Below are positions 52,834-62,138 of a stretch of DNA of 64,000 nt, piece by piece. The notes beneath the pieces are model-generated. The model was not told the DNA's origin and did not search any database. It saw only the letters and a list, made by a program, of their open reading frames with translations. The stretch comes from Marivivens sp. Its GTDB lineage: Bacteria; Pseudomonadota; Alphaproteobacteria; Rhodobacterales; Rhodobacteraceae. Within the stretch, counting starts at the first letter, position 1; each line of letters opens with the position of its first letter. The position numbers were made by a program, and so were the translations under genes. Location: contig JAHEBU010000001.1 in assembly GCA_024642115.1 (NCBI GenBank), forward strand, positions 620,001 to 684,000, read 5' to 3'.

Positions 52834-53862
52834 CTAGTCAAAGGCGCCCGTCACACGACCCAGCAACATGAAGGCGCGGGCGGTTCGAGTTTCGGACAAG
52901 TCCGAGATATCCTCGTCGGTGGCCGTTTCCTCAAAGGTCACAAGCGTCTGATCGAAACGGCGCAGAAAATGGTGGGCAGCATCACGGAAAATCGTATCTT
53001 CGCGCATCCGGCCGGAGGTCAGGGCAAGGCAGGACCGATCCCGCACACCCCCCAGCGCCGCGACCGCCCGCCCACGTTCGCCCTTTGCAAAACGCCGCCA
53101 GATTTCCGGCCGCGCCCGGTCGGGCCGCAGATCGTCCATATAGATGCCGTCCTGGCTGAGCAGGGTCAGTACGTCCTGGCTGGCCTGCACCAGCTGCCGC
53201 GCCTGTCTGTCCTTGAGAGCCCGACGCAGCGCAGCGAACCCTTCCTCGTCCTTGTCGGTGTCGGGGAAATTCAGCGCCCGGATCAGGTCGGCCTTGTCCA
53301 ACGGAGGCAGGATGTCTTCGGCGCTGGTGCCGAGCGCCAAGGACGGCTGGTCGTCGGCCTGCCCCACCACCCGCGCCGACGTGATGGCCAGCGGGCGGCG
53401 GCCCGCATCGCGCGACGAGGCAAAGGTGGCCAGAGCCGATTCTGTCTGCCGGGTCGCCTGCGCGATCTCGTTGAGCTTTTTTTCTACCGTCGGCTGAAGC
53501 GTGGTAGCACCCCGGTTCTGGCGGTCGGCCAGATAGGTCTGCCGCATGGCGTCGATGGCGATCTGAAGCCGCTGCGATTCTTCGCGCATGACGCGCGTGG
53601 ACCGGGCGGCAGAGGCCGCGACCCAGATCATCGCTACAGGCAGGAATACCGCCATCAGCGTGATGACAAACCGCAGGCTGTCAACGCCGCTGCCATCCTG
53701 CGAGGCGGGCAGGGTCAGAAAGAATAGCGCGGCCACCCCCATCCAGAGCAAGCTGAGGGCGATGGCCACGACTTCGGTGGCGGTGATCCGCGGATATTGG
53801 GCCTTTGCAGGGATGCCCAGGGATGACTCCGTCGTGGTCTGGCGTTCCGCCATGTCCGGCAC
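52834..53862 (-). CDS. Inner-membrane protein with coiled coil, 342 aa
   Basis: Two membrane helices (about residues 29-50 and 64-84), then a coiled-coil stretch (~90-145, REESQRLQIAIDAMRQTY, KLNEIAQATRQTESALA) and a helical cytoplasmic domain to the end (PLDKADLIRALNFPDTDKDE, RRFAKGERGRAVAALGG). GTG or the ATG three codons later could be the start. Similar proteins occur widely in Rhodobacterales beside greA, with no known function. Confidence 0.75.
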   Translation of the reverse strand: MPDMAERQTTTESSLGIPAKAQYPRITATEVVAIALSLLWMGVAALFFLTLPASQDGSGVDSLRFVITLMAVFLPVAMIWVAASAARSTRVMREESQRLQIAIDAMRQTYLADRQNRGATTLQPTVEKKLNEIAQATRQTESALATFASSRDAGRRPLAITSARVVGQADDQPSLALGTSAEDILPPLDKADLIRALNFPDTDKDEEGFAALRRALKDRQARQLVQASQDVLTLLSQDGIYMDDLRPDRARPEIWRRFAKGERGRAVAALGGVRDRSCLALTSGRMREDTIFRDAAHHFLRRFDQTLVTFEETATDEDISDLSETRTARAFMLLGRVTGAFD

Positions 53863-53884
53863 TCGGTTCTGCTGCTGTCGCGCG

Positions 53885-54355
53885 TTAGATATACGAGATC
53901 TTCAGGATTTCATAACTGCGTTCGCCACCGGGCGTCCGCACTTCGACGCTGTCGCCCTCATCCTTGCCGATCAAGGCGCGGGCCAGCGGCGATTTGACGT
54001 TGAGCCGACCATTTTCGATATCGGCCTCGTATTCGCCCACGATCTGATAGGTCTTTTCCTCGTCCGTCTCTTCATCGACCAGAACGACCGTCGCGCCGAA
54101 CTTGATCGTGCCGTTCAGTTTGGTGGCGTCGATCACCTCGGCCAGCGAAATCACGCCTTCAAGCTCTTTGATCCGCCCTTCGATGAACGACTGCTTTTCC
54201 TTGGCCGAGTGGTATTCGGCGTTTTCCGACAGGTCGCCATGCGCCCGCGCTTCGGAAATCGCCTCGATGATGGCGGGGCGTTCGACGGACTTGAGCTGCT
54301 TGAGCTCGGCATCCAGCTTGTCATAGCCAGAGCGGGTCAGCGGGATCTTTTCCAT
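53885..54355 (-). CDS. greA: Transcription elongation factor GreA
   Basis: 156 residues, the standard length. The N-terminal coiled coil carries the tip acidic residues in [20 protein letters not shown] near 33-52, and the C-terminal FKBP-like domain has [18 protein letters not shown] near 122. It rescues backtracked RNA polymerase by stimulating transcript cleavage. A consensus-like promoter lies at 54396-54425. It probably leads a transcript into the membrane protein gene downstream. Confidence 0.97.
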   Translation of the reverse strand: MEKIPLTRSGYDKLDAELKQLKSVERPAIIEAISEARAHGDLSENAEYHSAKEKQSFIEGRIKELEGVISLAEVIDATKLNGTIKFGATVVLVDEETDEEKTYQIVGEYEADIENGRLNVKSPLARALIGKDEGDSVEVRTPGGERSYEILKISYI

Positions 54356-54395
54356 CGGACGGTCCTTGCAACCAAAGGGCGGGTCAATCGGACGT

Positions 54396-54425
54396 TCATA
54401 ACCCATCCGGGCGGATCAAAGTCAA
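54396..54425 (-). promoter_or_regulatory. Candidate sigma-70 promoter for greA
   Basis: On the minus strand: TTGACT (54425-54420), 18-nt spacer, TTATGA (54401-54396), about 40 nt before the greA ATG. Confidence 0.6.
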
Positions 54426-54572
54426 GGGCAAGCGCCCAAAAGGCGTGCGCAAAGGTCGCGGGGCGCCGTTTTAACGTCGTGTCGCGATTGCCCCGATTTG
54501 CCCGGTGCGATACGCCCATGTCGCAAGATTGTTTCACCGGGCCACTGCCCGACGCAGCCAAAGGACCAAGCC

Positions 54573-56222
54573 ATGACCGAGATCACCCGCGACGCCATGG
54601 AATTCGACGTTGTCATCGTTGGCGCAGGCCCCGCAGGCCTGTCGGCCGCCATCCGGCTCAAGCAACTGGATGCTGACCTGAGCGTCGTCGTGCTGGAAAA
54701 AGGGTCAGAAGTGGGCGCGCATATCCTGTCGGGCGCAGTGCTGGACCCGGTCGGCCTGAACGCCCTGATCCCCGACTGGAAAGAAAAGGGCGCCCCGATC
54801 ACCGTCCCGGTGAAAAAGGACAATTTCTATATGCTGGGTGAGGCAGGCAAGATCCGCATCCCCAACGCCGTCATGCCCCCGCTAATGAACAACCACGGCA
54901 ATTATATCGTGTCGATGGCCAATGTCTGCCGCTGGATGGCCGAGCAGGCCGAGGCGATGGGGGTCGAGATTTTCCCCGGCTTCGCCTGTTCCGAACTGGT
55001 CTACCGCGAGGACGGGTCGGTCAAGGGCGTCGTCGCCGGCGAGGTCGGCAAGAACGCCGACGGGACCCCCGGCCCCCGGTATGAGCCCGGCATGGAACTG
55101 CACGGCAAATATGTGTTCCTGTCCGAAGGCGTCCGCGGATCCCTGTCCAAGCAGGTGATCGCCAAATACGATCTGGCCAAGGGTCACGATGTCCCGAAAT
55201 ACGGCCTGGGCATGAAGGAAATCTGGGAGATTGACCCAGAAAAGCACCGCGAAGGGACGGTCACCCATACGATGGGCTGGCCGCTGGGTGGCAACGCGGG
55301 CGGCGGGTCGTTCATCTATCACCTTGAGAACAATCAGGTTTACGTCGGCTTTGTCGTCCACCTGAATTACAAGAACCCCTATCTGTTCCCCTACATGGAA
55401 TTCCAGCGGTTCAAGCATCATCCGATGGTGGCCGAACTGCTCAAGGGTGGCAAACGCGTGGCCTACGGCGCCCGCGCCATTTCCGAAGGCGGCTATCAGT
55501 CGATCCCGCAGACCGCCTTTCCGGGTGGGGCGCTGCTGGGCTGTTCGGCCGGGCTGGTCAACGTGCCGCGCATCAAGGGCAACCATAACGCCATGCTGTC
55601 GGGTATGCAGGCCGCCGAGGCCGCCCATGCCGCCATCAAGGCGGGCCGCGAGGGCGATACGCTGACCGAATATGATACCGCCCTGCGGGCCGGGCCGGTG
55701 GGCAAGGATCTGCGGCGGGTACGCAACGTCAAGCCGCTGTGGTCGCGCTATGGCCTGATCGCCTCGCTGGGCCTTGGCGGGTTCGACATGTGGACGAACA
55801 ACCTGTTCGGCCTGTCCCTGCTAGGCACACTCAAGCACGGCAAGACGGACGCGGCGGCGACCGAACCCGCCAGCAGGCACAAGGACATCGCCTATCCCAA
55901 GCCCGACGGCAAACTGTCGTTCGACCGGCTGACCAACGTTGCGTTTTCGTTTACCAACCACGAGGAAAGCCAGCCCGCCCACCTGAAATTGGCCGATCCA
56001 AAGGTCCCGGTGGACGTGAACCTGCCGAAATACGCTGGCCCGTCCGCCCGGTATTGCCCGGCAGGCGTCTATGAATTCGTGGGTTCGGGCGCAGATACCC
56101 GGTTCCAGATCAATTTCCAGAACTGCGTTCATTGCAAGACCTGCGATATCAAGGACCCCAGCCAGAACATCACCTGGACGGTCCCGCAGGGGGGCGACGG
56201 GCCCAACTACCCGAACATGTGA
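54573..56222 (+). CDS. Electron transfer flavoprotein-ubiquinone oxidoreductase
   Basis: 549 residues. FAD-binding GAGPAGLSAAIRLKQ near residue 17, the GxxG stretch AISEGGYQSIPQ and PGGALLGCSAGLVNVPRIKG near 320-345, and at the C-terminus the 4Fe-4S cysteines of CPAGVYEF plus NCVHCKTCDIKDPSQNI (near 500-535). It passes electrons from ETF (fed by acyl-CoA dehydrogenases such as the one at 42121) to ubiquinone at the inner membrane. The start ATG at MTEITRDAMEFD matches the family. Confidence 0.97.
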   Translation: MTEITRDAMEFDVVIVGAGPAGLSAAIRLKQLDADLSVVVLEKGSEVGAHILSGAVLDPVGLNALIPDWKEKGAPITVPVKKDNFYMLGEAGKIRIPNAVMPPLMNNHGNYIVSMANVCRWMAEQAEAMGVEIFPGFACSELVYREDGSVKGVVAGEVGKNADGTPGPRYEPGMELHGKYVFLSEGVRGSLSKQVIAKYDLAKGHDVPKYGLGMKEIWEIDPEKHREGTVTHTMGWPLGGNAGGGSFIYHLENNQVYVGFVVHLNYKNPYLFPYMEFQRFKHHPMVAELLKGGKRVAYGARAISEGGYQSIPQTAFPGGALLGCSAGLVNVPRIKGNHNAMLSGMQAAEAAHAAIKAGREGDTLTEYDTALRAGPVGKDLRRVRNVKPLWSRYGLIASLGLGGFDMWTNNLFGLSLLGTLKHGKTDAAATEPASRHKDIAYPKPDGKLSFDRLTNVAFSFTNHEESQPAHLKLADPKVPVDVNLPKYAGPSARYCPAGVYEFVGSGADTRFQINFQNCVHCKTCDIKDPSQNITWTVPQGGDGPNYPNM

Positions 56223-56235
56223 TCGGATTTGGCCG

Positions 56236-56267
56236 CCGGGCCTTGCGGGAAACCGCCGCAGGCCCGG
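56236..56267 (+). terminator. Terminator-like hairpin after ETF-QO
   Basis: CCGGGCCTTGCGG pairs with CCGCAGGCCCGG (12 bp, one bulged base, 7-nt loop), starting 14 nt after the stop. No T-run follows, so it may stabilise the transcript end rather than terminate. Confidence 0.45.
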
Positions 56268-56340
56268 ATGGTTGATTGCGACCTTGGGGGCGGTTGTCTA
56301 ACCTGAGTGCAACCACAAAGCACAGCAGGACCTACCCACC

Positions 56341-58041
56341 GTGACCTACGCCGTTCGACTGATGACCCTTGCCGCTGCATTGGGGGGATTTTTCCCTGCC
56401 ATCCTTCAGGCCCAGGCCGCACCGGGGTCCTACCTGGCTGCCCGCCATGCCAGCGCCGAAAGCGATTTCGAAAAGGCGGCCGAGTATTATGGCGAGGCGC
56501 TCAAGGGCGATCCTGCCAATCCGTCCCTGCTGGAGGCTGATCTCGTGGCCCTTGTGGGGCTGGGGGCATTTGATCGGGCCATCTCGGTGGCAAACGGGAT
56601 GGTCGACATGGGGATCGACAGTCAGACCGCCCATATCGTCATGGTCGTGGACGCCGCCCAGACCGACCACTGGTCCGAGATTTTCGCTGCGTTGGAGGCG
56701 GGCCGCACCATCGGCCCGCTGATCGACGGCCTTGCCCAATCCTGGGCCTATGTGGGCGAGGGTCAGATGACCAAGGCGCTGTCATCGTTCGACGAAGTGA
56801 TCGACGCCCCGGGCCTCAAGGCGTTTGGCCTGTATCACAAGGCGCTGGCGCTGGCGTCGGTCGGGGATTTCGAGGGGGCCGACAAGATTCTGTCCATGAC
56901 CCCCGAACAGGGTCTGCCACACACCCGCCGCGCCGCCATCGCCCATGCTCAGGTGCTGAGCCAGTTGGGCCGCGATGCAGATGCCGTGATCATGATCGAT
57001 AGCATCTTTGGCAGCGATCTGGACCCCGGTCTGGTGCAATTGCGCGACAGCCTTGCCGCAGGGCAAGTCGTGCCTTTCACCTTTGTCCCTGACGCCAAGG
57101 CCGGTCTGGCCGAGATGTTTCACAACGTCGCCGCCGCTTTGGCCGGTGAAAACGACGATGTCTATACATTGCTCTATGCCCGCGCCGCCGAACAGCTAAG
57201 CCCCGGCGATGCCGAGATCATTCTGGGCGTCGCACAGACGCTCGACCGGCTGGGCCGCTATGATCTGGCCAATGCCGCCTATTCCCGCGTGTCTCGGGAC
57301 GATCCTGCGTTCCATGCCGCTGAATTGGGCCGCGCGGAATCCCTGCGAAAGGCGGGCAAGCTGGAGGCAGCCATCGAGGTGCTACAGCAACTGTCCCGCA
57401 GTCACGGCGACCTGCCGCTCGTTCAGGCAACCTTGGGCGACCTGCTGCGCCAGAACAAGGATATGGCGGGTGCAAACGCGGCCTACACCAAGGCGATCGA
57501 CCTTTATGGTCCGGACAATCCGCAGGCTTGGCTGGTCCATTACACCCGTGGCATCACCGGCGAACGTCTGGGCAACTGGGCCGAGGCCGAAGCCGATTTC
57601 CGCAAGGCGCTGGAGCTCAATCCTGGCCAGCCGCAGGTGCTGAATTACCTTGGCTATTCGTTGGTCGAAAAGCAGGAAAAGCTGGACGAAGCGCTGAAAT
57701 TGATTGAACAGGCCGCCGCCGCGCAGCCCGACAACGGGGCGATCATCGACAGTCTGGGATGGGCGCAATACCGGCTGGGCCAGTACAAGGATGCCATCGT
57801 CAACATGGAAAAGGCGATCCTGCTGGAACCAGTTGATCCGGTAGTTAACGATCATCTGGGCGACGTCCTGTGGTCTGTCGGTCGCGAGGTCGAAGCACGG
57901 TTTCAGTGGCAACGCGCCCTGTCCTTTGGCCCCGAAGACGCCGACGCCACCCGCATCCGCCGCAAGCTTGAGATCGGGCTGGACGCCGTTCTGGCGGAAG
58001 AGGGTGCAGAGCCCCTGCGCGTTGCCCGTGACAATCGCTAG
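56341..58041 (+). CDS. Tetratricopeptide-repeat protein, exported
   Basis: 566 residues with a GTG start and a signal peptide (VRLMTLAAALGGFFPAILQAQA). At least nine TPR-like helix pairs run through the protein; clear ones are YYGEALKGDPANPSLLEADL near 47, AEADFRKALELNPGQPQVLN near 415, and IVNMEKAILLEPVDPVVNDH near 485. It is likely periplasmic and holds protein complexes together. Its last 14 nt overlap the ispE start, so the two are coupled. Confidence 0.9.
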   Translation: MTYAVRLMTLAAALGGFFPAILQAQAAPGSYLAARHASAESDFEKAAEYYGEALKGDPANPSLLEADLVALVGLGAFDRAISVANGMVDMGIDSQTAHIVMVVDAAQTDHWSEIFAALEAGRTIGPLIDGLAQSWAYVGEGQMTKALSSFDEVIDAPGLKAFGLYHKALALASVGDFEGADKILSMTPEQGLPHTRRAAIAHAQVLSQLGRDADAVIMIDSIFGSDLDPGLVQLRDSLAAGQVVPFTFVPDAKAGLAEMFHNVAAALAGENDDVYTLLYARAAEQLSPGDAEIILGVAQTLDRLGRYDLANAAYSRVSRDDPAFHAAELGRAESLRKAGKLEAAIEVLQQLSRSHGDLPLVQATLGDLLRQNKDMAGANAAYTKAIDLYGPDNPQAWLVHYTRGITGERLGNWAEAEADFRKALELNPGQPQVLNYLGYSLVEKQEKLDEALKLIEQAAAAQPDNGAIIDSLGWAQYRLGQYKDAIVNMEKAILLEPVDPVVNDHLGDVLWSVGREVEARFQWQRALSFGPEDADATRIRRKLEIGLDAVLAEEGAEPLRVARDNR

Positions 58042-58900
58042 CGGTCTTGCCACCGCGACGGCCCCTGCCAAGGTCAATCTGACCCTGCATGTGACCGGCC
58101 AGCGGGCGGACGGATATCATATGCTGGACAGCCTTGTCGTGTTTGCCGGGGTCGAGGACCGGATCACCGCCCGCCCTGCCCCGAACCTGAGCCTGTCGGT
58201 CAACGGCCCCTTTGCCGAAGGCGTGCCGACCGACCACACCAACCTGATCCTGCGCGCCGCCCAGGCGCTGCGCGCTGCCCGAGGATTCACCAAAGGCGCC
58301 GCCCTGACGCTGGAAAAGAACCTGCCCCATGCCGCAGGCGTCGGCAGCGGATCGTCGGATGCCGCCGCCACGCTGCGCCTGCTGGCCGACCTGTGGGGCG
58401 TACCGCCGCTGACCATCCGCGACCGGGCGACGGTCGAATTGGGGGCGGACGTGCCGGTCTGCCTGATGGCCCCGCAGCCAACCCGAATGACCGGCATTGG
58501 CGAGGGTCTGTCGCCCATGCCGGCCCTGCCCAGCTGCGCGATGGTGCTGGTCAACCCGCGTGTGGACTGCCCGACGGGCAAGGTGTTCGCCGCCATGACC
58601 CAAAAGGACAATCCGGGGATGACGCCGATGGTACCGGGCCTTGATTTCGATGGCTTTGCCACATGGCTTGCGGCGCAACGCAACGACATGCAGAGGGCCG
58701 CGGAATCCATTGCCCCCGAAATCACCAAGGCGCTGGCCTTGTTGCGCAAGATGCCCGCCGTTCGCGTCGCCGTCATGTCGGGGTCGGGGGCGACCTGCGT
58801 TGGTCTTGTCCGCGATATGGCAGAGGCGCGGCTGGTCGCCCGTGCTGTTCAGTTGTCTGAAATGGGCTGGTGGGTCGCGCCCGCGCCGCTGCTTAGCTGA
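58028..58900 (+). CDS. ispE: 4-(cytidine 5'-diphospho)-2-C-methyl-D-erythritol kinase
   Basis: 290 residues from the GTG inside the TPR gene's end. GHMP-kinase motifs: APAKVNLTLHVTGQRADGYH near residue 12-31, LPHAAGVGSGSSDAAATLRL near 97 (ATP loop), and VAVMSGSGATCVGL near 248. It phosphorylates CDP-methylerythritol in the MEP isoprenoid pathway. The 3' end overlaps the convergent polyprenyl synthase gene by 8 nt, so two isoprenoid genes face each other. Confidence 0.95.
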   Translation: MTIASGLATATAPAKVNLTLHVTGQRADGYHMLDSLVVFAGVEDRITARPAPNLSLSVNGPFAEGVPTDHTNLILRAAQALRAARGFTKGAALTLEKNLPHAAGVGSGSSDAAATLRLLADLWGVPPLTIRDRATVELGADVPVCLMAPQPTRMTGIGEGLSPMPALPSCAMVLVNPRVDCPTGKVFAAMTQKDNPGMTPMVPGLDFDGFATWLAAQRNDMQRAAESIAPEITKALALLRKMPAVRVAVMSGSGATCVGLVRDMAEARLVARAVQLSEMGWWVAPAPLLS

Positions 58901-59894
58901 TCCGGGCCACGACGTAATCGGCAAGGTCGGACAGCATGTCGCGGATCGGATGATCGGGCAGGTCGGTCAGCGCGGATTTGGCCGTCGCGGCCCAATCAAG
59001 TGCGGTATGGCGGACAGATTCCATCGCGCCATGCCTGGCCAGCAGGGACAAGGCGGTCTCCAGATCGCCCTCCTCCTGTTTGCCCTTCGCAATGGTGCGT
59101 TCCCAAAAGGCCCGTTCGGTGGCGTCGGCCGCAGCCACGGCGCGGATCACTGGCAGCGTCAGCTTGCGTTCGCGGAAATCGTCGCCAGTGTTCTTTCCGA
59201 TCACCGACGAGGTCCCTCCGTAATCTAGCAGATCATCGACCATCTGGAACGAAATGCCCAGCGCATCGCCATAGGTGAACAGCGCCTTGACCGCCACATC
59301 ATCCATACCGGCGATTACACCGCCCACCTCGGTTGCGGCAGAAAACAGCGCCGCTGTCTTGCCTCGCACGATCTTGAGGTAGGTGTCCTCGGTCGTTTTC
59401 AGGTCGGCGGCAGCGGTCAGTTGCAGGACCTCGCCCTCGGCAATCGTGGCGGCGGCATTGGCCAGAATGTCCAGCACCCGAAGCGACCCTGTTTCGACCA
59501 TCAACTGAAAGGACCGGGCGAACAGGTAGTCGCCCACCAGCACCGACGACGTATTGTCCCATAGCAGGTTGGCCGTGGGCCGCCCGCGCCGCTGGGTGCT
59601 TTCGTCAACCACGTCGTCGTGCAGCAGGGTGGCGGTGTGGATGAATTCGACCGTGGCGGCGAGGTGGATATGATAGGGGCCATCGTAGCCGCACATCTTG
59701 GCCGCAGCGAGCGTCAGCATGGGCCGCAGGCGCTTGCCCCCTGCCTCGACCAGATGGGCGGTCACTTGCGGGATGCGCGGCGCATGTTCCGAGGCCATCC
59801 GTTGCGCAATCATCGCGGTCACAGCGGCCATTTCCCCGTCAAGCGCTGCGGCCAGCCGTTCGTGCGGTTTGGTGGCAGCGACATCAAGGCTCAT
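58893..59894 (-). CDS. Long-chain polyprenyl diphosphate synthase
   Basis: 333 residues from MSLDVAATKPHERLAAALDG; GGATGGA is the ribosome site. Both Asp-rich motifs are present: LLHDDVVDESTQRRGRPTAN near 88 and FQMVDDLLDYGG near 216, with GGKRLRPML near 52. The residue before the first motif is small, consistent with a long (C40-C50) product for the ubiquinone side chain, used by UbiA. Product length cannot be read exactly. Confidence 0.94.
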   Translation of the reverse strand: MSLDVAATKPHERLAAALDGEMAAVTAMIAQRMASEHAPRIPQVTAHLVEAGGKRLRPMLTLAAAKMCGYDGPYHIHLAATVEFIHTATLLHDDVVDESTQRRGRPTANLLWDNTSSVLVGDYLFARSFQLMVETGSLRVLDILANAAATIAEGEVLQLTAAADLKTTEDTYLKIVRGKTAALFSAATEVGGVIAGMDDVAVKALFTYGDALGISFQMVDDLLDYGGTSSVIGKNTGDDFRERKLTLPVIRAVAAADATERAFWERTIAKGKQEEGDLETALSLLARHGAMESVRHTALDWAATAKSALTDLPDHPIRDMLSDLADYVVARIS

Positions 59895-59950
59895 TTTTCC
59901 ATCCCGGTGATTCATGGACAAACGGGGTCGCCCATCTTAGGTCTGATGAC

Positions 59951-60166
59951 ATGAAAGAGCTTTTGCGCACCAACGACCCGACGGTCATCGCCTTTGCCAC
60001 GGCCCTGCTCAAGGGCGAGGGTATAGACTGGTTCGAACTGGACGTAAACATGAGCATCCTTGATGGAAGCCTTGGCATTTTGCCGCGCCGGATCATGGTT
60101 CGGGACAAGGACCTGTTCATGGCCCGGGTCGTCATGCGCGACAACGAGATTGATCTGGGCCAGTGA
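59951..60166 (+). CDS. DUF2007-like small protein, 71 aa
   Basis: Reads MKELLRTNDPTVIAFATALL, then GIDWFELDVNMSILDGSLGI, ending in VVMRDNEIDLG. This is the signal-transducing PII-like DUF2007 pattern: a short ferredoxin-like fold that starts with a domain-swapped access to sequence changes in location or copy. It is coupled to trmN6 by a GTGA overlap, the usual arrangement in Rhodobacterales. Function unknown. Confidence 0.85.
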   Translation: MKELLRTNDPTVIAFATALLKGEGIDWFELDVNMSILDGSLGILPRRIMVRDKDLFMARVVMRDNEIDLGQ

Positions 60167-60915
60167 CCGAAACCACGAACGACGATTTCCTGGGCGGTCG
60201 GCTGCGGATCACGCAACCGGCCAAGGGGTATCGGGCGGGCGTCGATCCGGTTCTGTTGGCGGCCAGTGTGCCTGCGGTAGCCGGGCAGCGGGTGCTGGAG
60301 CTTGGATGTGGTGTGGGCGTGGCGACCTTATGTCTGGGGTGGCGGGTGCCGGGGCTGACCCTGATCGGGGTCGAGGTGCAGCCAGGTTATGCCGATCTGG
60401 CCCGCGCCAATGCAGTCGCCAACGGGCATGACGTCGAGGTGGTGACTGCCGATCTGCGCGCCCTGCCGACCGACCTGCGCCAGCGGCAATTCGATCATGT
60501 CCTGATGAACCCCCCTTATTTCGACCGGGTGACCGGCACCGCCGCACAAGATTGCGGGCGCGACATCGCGCTGGGCGGGGATACCCCGTTGGCCGACTGG
60601 ATCGACGTGGCCGCGCGCAGGCTTTCCCCGCGCGGGCATCTGACCCTTATCCAGCGGATCGAACGCCTGCCCGATGTGCTGGCGGCACTTGAGGGGCGGC
60701 TGGGGTCTGTCGTTGTGCGCCCCCTGATCGCCCGCCCCGGCCAACCGGTCAGCCTGTTTTTGCTGGGGGCGATCAAGGACGGCAAGGCGCCGTTTCGCAT
60801 GTCAGCCCCCCTGTTGACCCATCAGGGCGACAACCACGTTAAGGATTCGGAAAGCTATGCACCGGAAATGCGCGCCATCCTGCGCGAAGGCGCATCCTTG
60901 AGCATCCGCACTTAA
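60163..60915 (+). CDS. tRNA1(Val) (adenine-37-N6)-methyltransferase-like protein
   Basis: 250 residues with a GTG start. Class I SAM fold: VLELGCGVGVATLCLGWR near residue 43, VEVQPGYADLARANA near 68, and NPPYFDRVTG near 112, the N6-adenine methyltransferase NPPY motif. The family member TrmN6 (YfiC) methylates A37 of tRNA-Val. The N-terminus GGRLRITQPAKGYRAGVDPV is the family's diagnostic block. Confidence 0.9.
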   Translation: MTETTNDDFLGGRLRITQPAKGYRAGVDPVLLAASVPAVAGQRVLELGCGVGVATLCLGWRVPGLTLIGVEVQPGYADLARANAVANGHDVEVVTADLRALPTDLRQRQFDHVLMNPPYFDRVTGTAAQDCGRDIALGGDTPLADWIDVAARRLSPRGHLTLIQRIERLPDVLAALEGRLGSVVVRPLIARPGQPVSLFLLGAIKDGKAPFRMSAPLLTHQGDNHVKDSESYAPEMRAILREGASLSIRT

Positions 60916-61038
60916 CCTTTTGGTAACCCGGTGGCGCGAACCTGTCGAAATGGACGGTGCGACGCCTTGGATGGTGACAGAATTGTAAAACTGTGGTGCA
61001 CTGTCATTACGATGCAACCAGAGAGAGGAGTTTTCTAC

Positions 61039-61206
61039 ATGGCCATGAGTTCACACTTGATGGAACTGAAGAAGAAGCACCAACACCTCTCGGACGCCGT
61101 GGAAGTGGCTCAGCGCAGCCCGGCCGCCGACGACCTTGAAATCGCCCGCATGAAGAAACAGAAACTGGCGTTGAAGGAAGAGATCAGCCGTCTTAGCCCG
61201 AACTAA
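61039..61206 (+). CDS. DUF465/YdcH-family protein, 55 aa
   Basis: MAMSSHLMELKKKHQHLSDA and a helical tail ending KLALKEEISRL. All-helical, charged, with the KKKHxxL and KKQKLxLKEEI pattern of the YdcH family. GAGAGGAG precedes the ATG. Found in most alphaproteobacteria; role unknown. The 3' end overlaps the convergent exporter by 14 nt. Confidence 0.9.
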   Translation: MAMSSHLMELKKKHQHLSDAVEVAQRSPAADDLEIARMKKQKLALKEEISRLSPN

Positions 61207-62074
61207 GGCGATCTGCCCGGGCGCTGGCCCATGCGGCCAGCGCAGCCCCACCTGTGATGGCGCAAGCTGCTAAGACGAGCGTCAAGGTTGGTTTAGCTAT
61301 TCCCGCAGCGATCAAGGCAAGTGTGGACAACACCGGGGCAGCATAAGAGGCCACGCCCAAAAGCTGGATATCGCCACGCTTGACCCCGATATCCCAGACG
61401 AAAAAGGCAAGGCCGACCGGGCCAAGCCCAAGGCCAAGAATCGACAGCCAACCCAGCGAGGTCTGAGGCCAGTTAGTTTGTTCCAGCGCCAAGTGCGCCG
61501 GAACAGAAAGAATGGCCGTGGCAATACAGAATACCGCGACCGACGCTGTCGGCACCGCGCCGAAACTGCGCGAGATCACTGAATAGCTCGCCCATGTCAG
61601 CGCACAGAGGAAAGCGAGACCATAGCCGGGCAGCGCCTGCGCGCTGAACCCTGACGCCCCCGTGGCCACGATCAGCGCGGCCCCCGCAAATGCAATCATC
61701 CCGCCAATCAGGTGGCCCGGCAGGATGCGTTCGCCCGGCAAAAGCCCCGACATCAGCACGATGAACAGCGGCCAGAGATAGGCGATCAACCCCGCCTCGG
61801 CCGCCGGAGCCAGTCGCAGGGCGGAAAAATATAGGAAATGATAGCCGAACAGACCCGCCGTTCCGATCAGATAGACCCGCAGGGGCACGCGGCGCAGCAC
61901 CCCGAACCCACCGGTTGCCGCCACCCAGATCAGGCCGATCACCCCGCCGATCCCAAAACACAACGCATTCAACTGAAACGGCGGCACGGGTGCCGACCCG
62001 ACTGTCAGCAGCGCCAGAAGCGACCAGAGCAGGACCGCGCCGAATCCGATCAGCGTGGCGGTGGGGCGGGACAT
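61193..62074 (-). CDS. DMT-family exporter, YddG-like
   Basis: 293 residues with ten hydrophobic helices, two EamA repeats (~1-140 and ~150-290). GYHFLYFSALRLAPAAEAGL near residue 77 and CALTWASYSVISRSFG near 157 are typical of the aromatic amino-acid exporter YddG subgroup. Substrate uncertain. It follows phaB on the same strand but a terminator separates them. Confidence 0.85.
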   Translation of the reverse strand: MSRPTATLIGFGAVLLWSLLALLTVGSAPVPPFQLNALCFGIGGVIGLIWVAATGGFGVLRRVPLRVYLIGTAGLFGYHFLYFSALRLAPAAEAGLIAYLWPLFIVLMSGLLPGERILPGHLIGGMIAFAGAALIVATGASGFSAQALPGYGLAFLCALTWASYSVISRSFGAVPTASVAVFCIATAILSVPAHLALEQTNWPQTSLGWLSILGLGLGPVGLAFFVWDIGVKRGDIQLLGVASYAAPVLSTLALIAAGIAKPTLTLVLAACAITGGAALAAWASARADRLSSG

Positions 62075-62089
62075 GGGGAACCTCGAACG

Positions 62090-62117
62090 AAAAAGGGCCG
62101 GTCGCTGTGACCGGCCC
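62090..62117 (-). terminator. Rho-independent terminator after phaB
   Basis: On the minus strand, GGGCCGGTC and GACCGGCCC form a perfect 9-bp stem with a 5-nt loop, followed directly by TTTTT. It ends the phaA-phaB transcript 22 nt after the phaB stop. Confidence 0.85.
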
Positions 62118-62138
62118 CTTGTGACACGAACCCGAAGG